From positions 1-15,492 of the forward strand of contig CAZBBX010000042.1 in assembly GCA_964490325.1 (NCBI GenBank): 15,492 bases of DNA, in the 5' to 3' direction. The notes below the pieces were generated by a model. It was not told the DNA's origin. It did no database searches and worked only from the letters and a program-made list of their open reading frames with translations. A program made the position numbers and the translations under genes. This document shows positions 1-7,157 of the stretch, one piece after another (position 1 is the stretch's first letter; each line of letters starts with the position of its first letter). This DNA is from DAOPJM01 sp964490325 (lineage in GTDB: Bacteria > Bacillota > Clostridia > Christensenellales > CAG-138).

Positions 1-69
1 GCCGTTCCCAACGCCTTCTGCTCCTAATTTACCCGGAACAACTTGACACGGTCCACAGCTGCCCCGACC

Positions 70-97
70 TTGCCTTTTACGGAAAATCTGCTATAAT
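70..97 (+). promoter_or_regulatory. Sigma-A type promoter of the yycJ operon
   Basis: The -10 box is a perfect TATAAT at 92-97, preceded by TG at 89-90, which makes an extended -10. A weak -35 (TTGCCT, 70-75) lies 16 bases upstream. The predicted start point near 104 leaves a leader of about 30 bases before the first gene. A TTGACA at 43-48 is too far from the -10 to pair with it. Confidence 0.7.
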
Positions 98-133
98 AGC
101 GTGGAATGTTGAATTGGATCGTAGGGAGGATGT

Positions 134-919
134 ATGCGCTTTTGTCCCCTTTGCAGCGGCTCGTCAGGTAACGCTTCCTATTTAGAAGCGGGAGATGTGC
201 GCCTGCTCATCGACGCGGGTCTGTCCTGCCGCCGCCTCTGTGCGCTCTTGGACGAGATCGGCGCCTCCGCCTCGCAGCTCAGCGGCATCCTTGTCACCCA
301 TGAGCACATCGACCATGTGCGCGGCATCGATGTGCTGGCGCGGCGCTACGATCTGCCCGTATACGCCAACGCAGCCTGCTTTGCCGCCATGCGTCCCTAT
401 GTCAAGAACCTTTTGCCGCAGAACATCCGCGTGTTCGAGTCGGACAAGCCCTTTCTTATCGGCAAGCTGACGGTGCTGCCCTTCACCACCCCGCATGACG
501 CGGCGCACTCGGTGGGCTATCGCTTCACCCACGAGGGACGAAGCCTTGCCGTCGTCACCGACCTTGGTCACATGGACGGACGGCTGCTTGGCCTGCTGGA
601 CGGCGTGAGCCTGCTGCTCATCGAGGCCAACCACGATGTGGACATGCTCATGTCGGGCGACTATCCCTATGCGCTCAAGAAACGCATCCTCTCCGCCAAC
701 GGGCATCTGTGCAACGAGGACTGCGGCCTTGCCCTTGCGGAGCTGTACGCCCACGGCGCCAAGACGGCGATCCTTGGGCATTTGAGCAAGGAGAACAACA
801 CCCCCGCGCTTGCGCTTGTCACGGTGGAAAGCGAGCTGAAGCAGCACGGCGTTCCGCCTGAGGCGCTGCGCGTTCTGGTCGCCAAGCGCGACGAGCCGAC
901 GGGCTATTTCACGGCGTAA
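134..919 (+). CDS. yycJ: YycJ/WalJ-type MBL-fold metallo-hydrolase
   Basis: A 261-residue single-domain metallo-beta-lactamase-fold protein of the YycJ/WalJ/VicX family, predicted to be a cytoplasmic metal-dependent nuclease-like hydrolase. The N-terminus has the family signature CSGSSGN (residues 7-13). The metal-binding motif is THEHIDH (55-61), with further conserved residues in PHDAAH (120-125), TDLGH (142-146), NGHLCN (189-194) and LGHLSKENN (214-222). The length is normal for the family. The start is set by GGGAGGA at 124-130, just upstream of ATG 134. In many Firmicutes this gene follows the walRK two-component genes. Only 133 upstream bases are visible here and they contain a promoter, so that context cannot be checked. 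It is first in an operon with an HD hydrolase 19 bases downstream. Family assignment is firm; the physiological substrate is not known from sequence. Confidence 0.92.
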   Translation: MRFCPLCSGSSGNASYLEAGDVRLLIDAGLSCRRLCALLDEIGASASQLSGILVTHEHIDHVRGIDVLARRYDLPVYANAACFAAMRPYVKNLLPQNIRVFESDKPFLIGKLTVLPFTTPHDAAHSVGYRFTHEGRSLAVVTDLGHMDGRLLGLLDGVSLLLIEANHDVDMLMSGDYPYALKKRILSANGHLCNEDCGLALAELYAHGAKTAILGHLSKENNTPALALVTVESELKQHGVPPEALRVLVAKRDEPTGYFTA

Positions 920-938
920 TACAGTAGGAGGAACCGAT

Positions 939-1514
939 ATGTTGGATCTGGAAACGGCTAAGCGCATCACCGATGCGCAGATACAGTCTCCGCAGCTGCG
1001 GGCGCACTGCTTAGCGGTCTCCGCCGCCATGGGCGCAATGGCGTCCTACTTTGGCAGCGACAGCGAGTATTGGCAGGCCATAGGCTATCTGCACGATGTG
1101 GATTATGAAAAATGGCCTGAGGAGCATCTCAAGCACACGCGGGAGATCCTGGAGCCGGAGGGCATCGACGAGGAGGACATCCGCGCCGTCCTGTCCCACG
1201 GCTGGGGTCTTTGCACCGATGTGGAGCCGCTGTCCGTGGTGGAACGTTCGCTGTACACCGTCGACGAGCTGACGGGCATCGTCACAGCCGCCGCCCTGAT
1301 GCGCCCAACGGGCATCGAGGGCATGGAGGTGTCGAGCCTCAAAAAGAAATTCAAGGACAAGGGCTTTGCCAAAAAGTGCGACCGCAGCGTCATCCAACAC
1401 GGCTGCGAGCTGTTGGGGCTTCCCTTAGAGACCGTCATGGCGCTGACCATCGACGGGATGCGGCAACAGGCCGAGGCGCTGGGTCTTGCGCCAAAGGAGG
1501 ACTCCCATGGATAA
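939..1514 (+). CDS. HD-domain phosphohydrolase-like protein
   Basis: A 191-residue soluble protein of the HD superfamily, metal-dependent phosphohydrolases that often act on nucleotides. Probable metal ligands are His23 (RAHCLAV), the His52-Asp53 pair in YLHDVDYE, His87 (LSHGWG) and Asp109 in YTVDELTG. The YTVDELTGIVTAAALMRP stretch and the Lys-rich KKKFKDKGFAKK stretch (about 135-146) match a widespread subfamily annotated only as HD hydrolase. TAGGAGGA sits 6-13 bases upstream of ATG 939. The gene is co-transcribed with yycJ, and its last codons overlap the next gene by 8 bases, suggesting translational coupling. The substrate is unknown; a role in nucleotide turnover would be inference only. 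Confidence 0.88.
   Translation: MLDLETAKRITDAQIQSPQLRAHCLAVSAAMGAMASYFGSDSEYWQAIGYLHDVDYEKWPEEHLKHTREILEPEGIDEEDIRAVLSHGWGLCTDVEPLSVVERSLYTVDELTGIVTAAALMRPTGIEGMEVSSLKKKFKDKGFAKKCDRSVIQHGCELLGLPLETVMALTIDGMRQQAEALGLAPKEDSHG
1493..1500 (+). promoter_or_regulatory. Ribosome binding site deciding the ECF S-component start
   Basis: AAAGGAGG at 1493-1500 lies 6 bases before ATG 1507, inside the end of the HD gene. An in-frame ATG at 1486 is upstream of this site and would add only MRQRRTP with no comparable ribosome site, so 1507 is chosen. Confidence 0.8.
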
Positions 1515-2010
1515 GCGCATCCGCTCCCTTGCCCTTGGCGGCGTGTTCTGCGCGCTGACCCTGCTTTTAACGCTCCTGTCCGTCCCCCTGCCCTCCTCGC
1601 TGGGCTATATCAACGCAGGCGATGTGGGCGTGTTCCTGTGCGCAACGGTGCTGCCCCTGCCCTTCGCGGCCTTGGCGGCGGCCATCGGCGCGGCCTTGGC
1701 GGACGTCATCTTAGGCTATGCCATCTATGCCCCCGCAACGCTCCTCATCAAGGGCGCGGCGGCGCTGGTTGCTGCGCTTTTACTGAAGCGCTTTTCGGGT
1801 CGCCTCCGCATCATCGCGCTGCTGGTGGGCGCGTTGGCGATCCCCTTGGGCTATTTGGGCTATGAGCTGCTGCTGGGCTACGGCGCGGCGGCCTTGGCAA
1901 ACGTACCGCTCAACGCCCTGCAGGCCTGCGCGGGAGCGGGCTTGGCGTATGCCATCGGCTTTGCCCTGCCCAAGCTTGGCGTGGGAGAGGACGGCAGGCC
2001 CAAAGCATAG
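1507..2010 (+). CDS. ECF transporter S component (substrate unknown)
   Basis: A 167-residue, very hydrophobic protein with about six predicted membrane segments (roughly 8-26, 38-53, 55-72, 77-93, 102-126, 138-157). The stretch GDVGVFLCATVLP followed by ALADVILGYAIYAPATLLIKG is typical of a Clostridia family of energy-coupling-factor S components, the membrane subunits that bind a vitamin or similar micronutrient. An S component needs EcfA/EcfA' ATPases and EcfT, none of which are in this window, so it probably shares a module encoded elsewhere (group II arrangement). It overlaps the HD gene by 8 bases and ends the operon before a strong terminator. No vitamin riboswitch is visible, so the ligand cannot be assigned. 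Confidence 0.82.
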   Translation: MDKRIRSLALGGVFCALTLLLTLLSVPLPSSLGYINAGDVGVFLCATVLPLPFAALAAAIGAALADVILGYAIYAPATLLIKGAAALVAALLLKRFSGRLRIIALLVGALAIPLGYLGYELLLGYGAAALANVPLNALQACAGAGLAYAIGFALPKLGVGEDGRPKA

Positions 2011-2029
2011 CGTATCCGACAAGCTAAAC

Positions 2030-2052
2030 GGCGGGAGCGATCCCGCCTTTTT
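2030..2052 (+). terminator. Intrinsic terminator of the yycJ-HD-ECF operon
   Basis: A perfect 7-bp GC-rich stem, GGCGGGA (2030-2036) with TCCCGCC (2041-2047), a GCGA tetraloop, and five T residues directly after. It lies 19 bases after the ECF stop codon. Confidence 0.9.
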
Positions 2053-2117
2053 CCTACTGCGGACTGCGGATAATATACAGAAAAAGTTGTAAGCAGGCGT
2101 ATAAACTTGCGTTTTGC

Positions 2118-2146
2118 TTGACAAGCGAGGAGCTTTTTTGTATACT
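2118..2146 (+). promoter_or_regulatory. Consensus sigma-A promoter of the nucleoside cassette
   Basis: A perfect -35 TTGACA (2118-2123), a 17-base spacer and TATACT (2141-2146) as -10. The expected start point is near 2153, giving a leader of about 49 bases, too short for a purine riboswitch. The -35 is embedded in a small palindrome, GCTTG-A-CAAGC (2116-2126). Confidence 0.88.
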
Positions 2147-2152
2147 GGCTGT

Positions 2153-2166
2153 GTCACAAATGTGAC
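2153..2166. promoter_or_regulatory. Candidate operator over the predicted start point
   Basis: A perfect inverted repeat, GTCACA-AA-TGTGAC, begins at the predicted transcription start and ends 35 bases before the lipoprotein ATG. Its position suits a repressor operator. No regulator gene lies beside it and I do not recognise the site as belonging to a named regulator. The half-site order is opposite to CRP/FNR sites (TGTGA-N6-TCACA). Confidence 0.5.
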
Positions 2167-2201
2167 GGATACTACGAGAGAAAAGGAAGGAATCACATCG
2201 T

Positions 2202-3323
2202 ATGAAGAAGTTTTGGGCAATCCTGCTGGCAGTTTTGCTGCTGACGACCCTGCTGGTCGCCTGCAAGGCCGATACGACGCCTGCTGACGACAGCGGCAAG
2301 ACCGGCACCGACGCCAAGGTCTACAACGTGGTCAATTTGGTCAACGGCAACCTGGGCGACAAATCGTTCTTTGACTCGGCGGAAGCGGGCTTGAAGGAGC
2401 TGGCCGATGCGGGCCGCATCACCTACAAGACCATCGAAATGGGCGGCACCGACGAAGACCAGCCCAAGTGGAAGGACACCCTGTATGAGGTCTCCGAGGA
2501 TGGCAGCTACGATCTGATCATCTGCGGAACGTACCAGATGCCGGATTTCCTCAACGAGGTCGCTGCAAAGTATCCCGACCAGAAGTACCTGATCTATGAC
2601 TCCGAGTCCAATCAGCCCAACGTGGTCAACATCAACTACAAGCAGAACGACATGGGCTATCTGGTCGGTGTGTTCGCGGCCTGCATGACGGCTGACACCA
2701 ACGTGGAAAAGATCAACGAGGACGCTGTGGTCGGCTTCATCGGCGGCGTGGACAGCCCCGTCATCAACGACTTCCTGGTGGGCTTCATTGAGGGCGCACA
2801 GTCCGTCAATGCCGACATCAAGATCGACACCCGCTACACCAACGACTATGTGGACACCGCCATCGCCAAGGAATACGGCCTGTCCATGATCAATGACAAC
2901 AAGTGCGACATCATCTGGGGCGTCGCGGGCAATGCCGGCAACGGCGGCGCAGAAGCTGCTCTGGAGACGGGCAAGGCTTGGTTCATCGGCGTTGACTCCG
3001 ACCAGGAGCTGACCCTGTCGAGCGATCTGGCTGCGCTGACCCTCACCAGCGGCCTGAAGAACATCGGCAACTCCATCATCTGGATCTTTGACGAGTGGGA
3101 TAAGGGCAACGAGCACTGGGGCGAGAACATCGCGCTGGGCATCAGCGAAGGCGGCGTCGGCATCGTGACCGACAAGAACTATGCCACCTACGCTTCCGCC
3201 GACACCAAGGCTAAGGTGCAGGCGGCGCAGGACGCCATCGTGGCAGGGACCATCGTGGTCGATTCCGCGTTCGGCGACAAAGCCATCGACGCAACTGCAC
3301 TGCGCGAGTCCGTCCGTCCGTAA
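2202..3323 (+). CDS. BMP family (PnrA/NupN-like) nucleoside-binding lipoprotein
   Basis: A 373-residue substrate-binding lipoprotein of an ABC importer, predicted to capture nucleosides outside the membrane. The signal peptide (1-20) ends in the lipobox LVAC, with Cys21 as the lipidation site, followed by a short polar linker (22-38). The BMP/PnrA domain spans about 40-370. It has the early GNLGDKSFFDSAEAGL motif (49-64), GVAGNAGNGGAEAAL around 240-255 and FIGVDSDQ, all typical of the family. Related proteins include Treponema PnrA and Bacillus NupN. ATG 2202 follows an AAGGAAGGA-type site. It is first in the cassette, ahead of the ATPase, two permeases and two nucleoside hydrolases, and this context supports nucleosides as ligands. 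The exact nucleoside preference is not readable from sequence. Confidence 0.92.
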   Translation: MKKFWAILLAVLLLTTLLVACKADTTPADDSGKTGTDAKVYNVVNLVNGNLGDKSFFDSAEAGLKELADAGRITYKTIEMGGTDEDQPKWKDTLYEVSEDGSYDLIICGTYQMPDFLNEVAAKYPDQKYLIYDSESNQPNVVNINYKQNDMGYLVGVFAACMTADTNVEKINEDAVVGFIGGVDSPVINDFLVGFIEGAQSVNADIKIDTRYTNDYVDTAIAKEYGLSMINDNKCDIIWGVAGNAGNGGAEAALETGKAWFIGVDSDQELTLSSDLAALTLTSGLKNIGNSIIWIFDEWDKGNEHWGENIALGISEGGVGIVTDKNYATYASADTKAKVQAAQDAIVAGTIVVDSAFGDKAIDATALRESVRP

Positions 3324-3338
3324 GAACCAACAAGTACG

Positions 3339-3373
3339 GAAAGGGAGCTGTTTACGGCGGCTCCCTTTCTTTA
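3339..3373 (+). terminator. Intra-operon hairpin with U-rich tail
   Basis: A perfect 10-bp stem, GAAAGGGAGC (3339-3348) with GCTCCCTTTC (3360-3369), around an 11-base loop, followed by TTTAT. It lies between the binding-protein gene and the ATPase gene. It looks like a leaky terminator or 3' end stabiliser that would give more lipoprotein than membrane subunits. No new promoter is evident before the ATPase, so some read-through is expected. Confidence 0.7.
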
Positions 3374-3421
3374 TAAAACGGGGCAGGCAGAAACGTATCG
3401 GATCAGGGAAGGAGCCGTACT

Positions 3422-4984
3422 ATGGCAGAAAACGCTTACGTTGTGGAGATGATCGGCATCAACAAGGTCTATCCCAACGGCATTGCCGCCAATCAGGACG
3501 TAGATTTCTTCGTTAAGCGCGGAGAGATCCACGCGCTGATGGGCGAAAACGGCGCGGGGAAATCCACGCTGATGAAGATGCTCTTTGGGCTGGAGCAGCC
3601 CACAAGCGGCGTCATCAAGGTCAACGGCGAGGAGGTGGCGCTCAGTTCGCCCACCATCGCCATCGAAAAAGGGATCGGCATGGTCCATCAGCATTTCATG
3701 CTGGTGCCCAGTCTGACGGTCGCGGAGAACATGGTGCTGGGCATGGCGCCCCGCAAGAAGGGCGTGTTCATCGACTACAAGAAGGCCGTCGCGCTGACCC
3801 GAGAATTTTCCGAAAAATACAACCTTAAGGTGGATCCAGACGCAAAGGTGATGGACATCCCCGTCGGCATGAAGCAAAAGGTTGAAATTTTGAAGGCGCT
3901 GGTGCGCGGGGCAAAGATCCTCATTTTGGACGAGCCGACCGCCGTGCTGACCACGCAGGAGACCGTTGAGCTGTTCCGCGAGCTGAAGAATCTCAAGGAG
4001 CAGGGCTACACCATCATCTTCATCTCCCATAAGCTCAACGAGATCGTGGAGATCACCGACCGCATGACCATCCTGCGCGGCGGCAAGTCCATGGGCGTAT
4101 ACGACACCAAGGACGTGTCCATGCAGGAGATCTCCCGCCTGATGGTGGGACGCGACGTCATCCTCACCGTGGAAAAGGACAAGGCGCAGCCCAAGGAAAC
4201 GGTGCTGAACGTTCAGCACATGAGCTACACCAACGAGTGGCACAAGAAGGTCTTGAACGACCTGTCCTTCTCGGTGCGCGCAGGTGAGATCTTGGGCGTA
4301 GCGGGCGTGGAGGGCAACGGGCAGAAGGAGCTTGTCGAGATGCTCTTTGGCCTAAACCGGCCCAACACAGGCAGCGCCACCGTCAACGGCACGGAGATAC
4401 TTGGCAAGTCGCAGCAGGCGCTGCGCGAGCTGGGCGTGTCGCTGGTGCCTGAGGATCGTATGCTCTACGGCATCGCGGGGGAGGGCACGGTCGAGGAGAA
4501 CGTCCTTTCCGACCGCTTTTCCAAGAAGAAATTTAACCACGGCCCGCTGTTCAACATAAAGGCGATGCACGCCGAAAGCGACCGACTGATCGATGAATTT
4601 ACGGTGCTTTGCAAGTCGCGCAAGCAGCAGGTCAAGATGCTCTCCGGCGGCAACATCCAAAAGGTCGTTGTGGCGCGGGAGTTTTCGGGTGATCCCAAGC
4701 TCATCATCGCCGACCAGCCCACCCGCGGCATCGACGTGGGCGCGACGGAGTTCATCCGCAAAAAGCTGGTGGAGCTGAGCCGCAGCGGGATCGCGGTGCT
4801 CTTGGTGTCCGCCGACCTCAACGAGGTGATGGAGCTGTCGGACAGCCTCATCGTCCTCTACGGCGGCCGCATCGCGGCGTACTTCGAGGACAGCTCCGCG
4901 CTCAACGACGAGCTGATGGGCGAGTATATGCTCGGCCTGCGCCGTCAAAGCGACGAGGAGATAGGGAGGGTCTGCCATGAATAA
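3422..4984 (+). CDS. Nucleoside ABC transporter ATP-binding protein, two NBDs (NupO-like)
   Basis: A 520-residue fused double ATPase that energises the importer at the inner face of the membrane. NBD1 (about 7-245) has Walker A GENGAGKST (41-49), Q-loop Gln90, a degenerate signature around VGMKQ (148-152), Walker B ILILDEP (166-172) and H-loop His203. NBD2 (about 260-505) has a degenerate P-loop GVEGNGQKE (295-303), signature LSGGN (407-411) and Walker B LIIADQ, with Gln432 where a catalytic Glu is usual. This asymmetry is normal for the sugar/nucleoside (RbsA/NupO) family. ATG 3422 follows GGGAAGGAG. The stop overlaps the next gene's start by 8 bases, so translation of ATPase and permease is probably coupled. 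Confidence 0.93.
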   Translation: MAENAYVVEMIGINKVYPNGIAANQDVDFFVKRGEIHALMGENGAGKSTLMKMLFGLEQPTSGVIKVNGEEVALSSPTIAIEKGIGMVHQHFMLVPSLTVAENMVLGMAPRKKGVFIDYKKAVALTREFSEKYNLKVDPDAKVMDIPVGMKQKVEILKALVRGAKILILDEPTAVLTTQETVELFRELKNLKEQGYTIIFISHKLNEIVEITDRMTILRGGKSMGVYDTKDVSMQEISRLMVGRDVILTVEKDKAQPKETVLNVQHMSYTNEWHKKVLNDLSFSVRAGEILGVAGVEGNGQKELVEMLFGLNRPNTGSATVNGTEILGKSQQALRELGVSLVPEDRMLYGIAGEGTVEENVLSDRFSKKKFNHGPLFNIKAMHAESDRLIDEFTVLCKSRKQQVKMLSGGNIQKVVVAREFSGDPKLIIADQPTRGIDVGATEFIRKKLVELSRSGIAVLLVSADLNEVMELSDSLIVLYGGRIAAYFEDSSALNDELMGEYMLGLRRQSDEEIGRVCHE

Positions 4985-6128
4985 GAAACGGGAGCTGTTG
5001 TTCAACTTTATCCGCGGCCTGACGGCGATCCTGATCGCGCTCTTTGTGGCGACCATCTTCATCTTCATCAGCGTCGAGGCCACGGGCGTGGGCGACCGCT
5101 TTGTGCAAACGGGCAAGGCGCTGCGCTACATGCTCATTTCCCCGCTGTTTACGGACAGCGGCTTCTCCGTGCGCAGCTTCACGCAGATCCTTGCGGCGAT
5201 GATCCCCATTATGTTCACGGGTCTTGCCGTGTGCGTGATGTTCTCCGCCAACCAGTTCAATCTGGCGGGCGAGGGCAGCGTGCTGCTGGGCGGCTTCACC
5301 GCGGCGCTGTGCGCCATCTACATCACGGGACTGCCGCCTGTGCTGCACGTCATCGTGTGCCTGCTGGCCGCCTCCCTTGTGTGCGGACTGGTGATGCTGA
5401 TTCCTGCGCTGCTGAAGGTCAAGCTGGGCGCAAGCGAAATGGTCAGCTCGCTGATGCTCAACTACGTCATCCTGTATGTGGTGATGTACCTGCTCAACAG
5501 CTTCTTTGCCGACCGCAGCAAGGGGCAGACCCAGACCTTCAGCTTCCCCGCCACCGCAAAGCTGCACCAGCTGGTGGACAACGGCTCCATGCTCAGCAGC
5601 GGCTTTGTCATTGCCATCATCTGCGTGGTGCTCATCGGCCTGTTCCTTTATCGCACCCGCTGGGGCTACTCCATCCGCATGATCGGCTTCAACCAAGCCT
5701 TCTCCCGCTACTCCGGCATGAAGGTCGGCGGCGTGGTCGTGCTTTCGCAGGTCGTGGGCGGACTGCTTTCGGGCTTGGGCGGCGGCATCGAGATCATCGG
5801 CCGCTACAACAGCTTCTCATGGAAGACCCTGCCCGGCTACGGCTGGACGGGCATCACGGTGGCGATCCTTGCCAAGAACAATCCCCTGTTCGTGCCGCTT
5901 GCGGCGTTCTTCATGGCGTATCTGGACAAGGGCTGCTCGCTGATGTCCACCTATACCTCCGTTCCGTCCCAGATGATCGACATCATTCAGGCGGTCATCT
6001 TCCTGTTCTTCGCGGCGGAGCAGTTCCTGAGCCGCTACCGTCAGAAGATGGTCGTCAAGGGCGCCAAGGAGGAGCTGCGCGCACAGGCTGCCGCAGCCAA
6101 GGCGGAAGGAGGCGTTGCAAATGTTTAG
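4977..6128 (+). CDS. Nucleoside ABC transporter permease (NupP-like)
   Basis: A 383-residue integral membrane subunit of the BPD_transp_2 family, one of two pore-forming subunits of the importer. It has a short basic cytoplasmic N-terminus (MNKKRE), a first membrane segment at about 12-32, and many later hydrophobic segments. The conserved core includes the NQFNLAGEGSVLLGG region near residues 91-105, which corresponds to the NIGLEG region of the partner permease, and a Gly-rich loop GGLLSGLGGGIEIIG around 260-275. The C-terminus is charged and Ala/Lys/Glu-rich. It overlaps the ATPase gene by 8 bases upstream and the second permease by 8 bases downstream. The substrate is inferred from the cassette. 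Confidence 0.92.
   Translation: MNKKRELLFNFIRGLTAILIALFVATIFIFISVEATGVGDRFVQTGKALRYMLISPLFTDSGFSVRSFTQILAAMIPIMFTGLAVCVMFSANQFNLAGEGSVLLGGFTAALCAIYITGLPPVLHVIVCLLAASLVCGLVMLIPALLKVKLGASEMVSSLMLNYVILYVVMYLLNSFFADRSKGQTQTFSFPATAKLHQLVDNGSMLSSGFVIAIICVVLIGLFLYRTRWGYSIRMIGFNQAFSRYSGMKVGGVVVLSQVVGGLLSGLGGGIEIIGRYNSFSWKTLPGYGWTGITVAILAKNNPLFVPLAAFFMAYLDKGCSLMSTYTSVPSQMIDIIQAVIFLFFAAEQFLSRYRQKMVVKGAKEELRAQAAAAKAEGGVANV
6106..6112 (+). promoter_or_regulatory. Ribosome binding site deciding the second permease start
   Basis: AAGGAGG at 6106-6112 is 8 bases before ATG 6121. A TTG at 6115 in the same frame is only 2 bases from the site, so ATG 6121 is the better start. Confidence 0.8.
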
Positions 6129-7077
6129 TTCTCTGCAGGCTGTGACCGACTTTTTGTTCTCTATCGTCCGCATCACCTCGCCCATCCTCTTTGCAGCGCT
6201 GGGCGCGGTCATCGCCGAGAAGGCAGGCGTCTGCAACATCGGCTTGGAGGGCACAATGATGATCGCCGCGCTGTTCGGCTCCCTCGTCAGCTACTGGACG
6301 GGAAGCTGGGTGGTCGGCGTACTGGCGGCGCTCATCGTGGGCGTACTGATCGCCCTGATGATGGGCTTCTTCGCCTTCAAGCTCAAAACGGACGTCATCC
6401 TGTCGGGCATCGCGGTCAACATGATCGGCGCGGGAGGCACCATCTTCCTGTGCAAGATCATCACCGACCGCGCCTCCACCGACGCGCTCATCACGCAGAG
6501 CCTGTGCATCCCCGCCATCAATATCCCGCTCATACAGGATATTCCCATCCTCAGCGGCATCCTATCGGGGCACAGCGTGTTGACCTATGTGGCCTTTCTG
6601 CTGGTGTTTTTGATGTGGCTGCTGCTGTACAAGACCCCGCTGGGGTTGAACATCCGCGCCGTTGGCGAGAACCCCAACGCCGCAGAGAGCGTGGGCGTCA
6701 GCGTGCTGAAGATCAAGTATGCCGCCATCGGTCTGAGCGGTCTGATGGCGGGCTTCGGCGGCGCCTTCATGTCCATGTACTATGCGCAGGGCTGGAGCCA
6801 GAACATGGTCGCAGGCCGCGGCTTCATAGCGCTGGCGGCGCAGGCCATGGGCAACGGCGAGCCGCTGGGCGCGATGCTCAGCTCCCTGCTGTTCGGCTTT
6901 GCGCAGGCGTTCGGCATCAAGATGTCCGCCTTTGGTCTGGACTCCAACCTGGTGTCCGCCATCCCCTACGCGGTGACCATCTTGGGTCTTGTCATCTACG
7001 CCATCGGCGCACGCAACAAGCTGCGCCGCCACCGCGCCGCCTTGGCACGGATGAACGGCGAGCACGCGGGACAATAG
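6121..7077 (+). CDS. Nucleoside ABC transporter permease (NupQ-like)
   Basis: A 318-residue BPD_transp_2 permease, the second membrane subunit of the importer. The conserved block GAVIAEKAGVCNIGLEGTMM near residues 24-43 is a hallmark of this family, followed by multiple membrane segments. The late AVGENPNAAESVGVSVLKIKY block is the cytoplasmic coupling region found in NupQ/YufQ-type permeases. A basic, His/Arg-rich tail follows the last segment. It starts inside the end of the first permease with an 8-base overlap. After it come 80 non-coding bases with a hairpin, then the nucleoside hydrolases. Confidence 0.93.
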   Translation: MFSSLQAVTDFLFSIVRITSPILFAALGAVIAEKAGVCNIGLEGTMMIAALFGSLVSYWTGSWVVGVLAALIVGVLIALMMGFFAFKLKTDVILSGIAVNMIGAGGTIFLCKIITDRASTDALITQSLCIPAINIPLIQDIPILSGILSGHSVLTYVAFLLVFLMWLLLYKTPLGLNIRAVGENPNAAESVGVSVLKIKYAAIGLSGLMAGFGGAFMSMYYAQGWSQNMVAGRGFIALAAQAMGNGEPLGAMLSSLLFGFAQAFGIKMSAFGLDSNLVSAIPYAVTILGLVIYAIGARNKLRRHRAALARMNGEHAGQ

Positions 7078-7114
7078 CGCTTTCCGCTCAATAACGACGA
7101 CCGATCAAACTGCG

Positions 7115-7139
7115 TTCCCCCGTTCCTGTAACGGGGGAA
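7115..7139 (+). other. Strong intergenic hairpin without U-tract
   Basis: A perfect 10-bp stem, TTCCCCCGTT (7115-7124) with AACGGGGGAA (7130-7139), and a 5-base loop, between the permease and hydrolase genes. The bases after it (TCTTCCG) are not a U-run, so it is unlikely to be a full terminator. It may be an RNA-processing or mRNA-stabilising structure. Confidence 0.6.
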
Positions 7140-7157
7140 TCTTCCGAAAGGAGCCAT

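Noticed and set aside
1..69. Possible tail of an upstream gene (a frame ending in TAA at 25-27)
   Set aside because: Only eight codons are visible and nothing distinguishes them from non-coding DNA. The rest of this stretch shows no feature beyond the downstream promoter.
2053..2201. Purine riboswitch ahead of the nucleoside cassette
   Set aside because: The predicted leader is about 49 bases and lacks the conserved aptamer loops; the promoter position leaves no room for one.
2193..3116. A 307-codon minus-strand frame opposite the BMP lipoprotein gene
   Set aside because: It is a shadow of a conserved gene; the composition is unnatural (runs of Val/Asp/His) and there is no independent promoter or ribosome site.
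4714..4719. Gln instead of the catalytic Glu in Walker B of the second NBD, and its degenerate P-loop
   Set aside because: This asymmetry is usual in the double-ATPase sugar/nucleoside importers of this family, so it is not a sign of inactivation.
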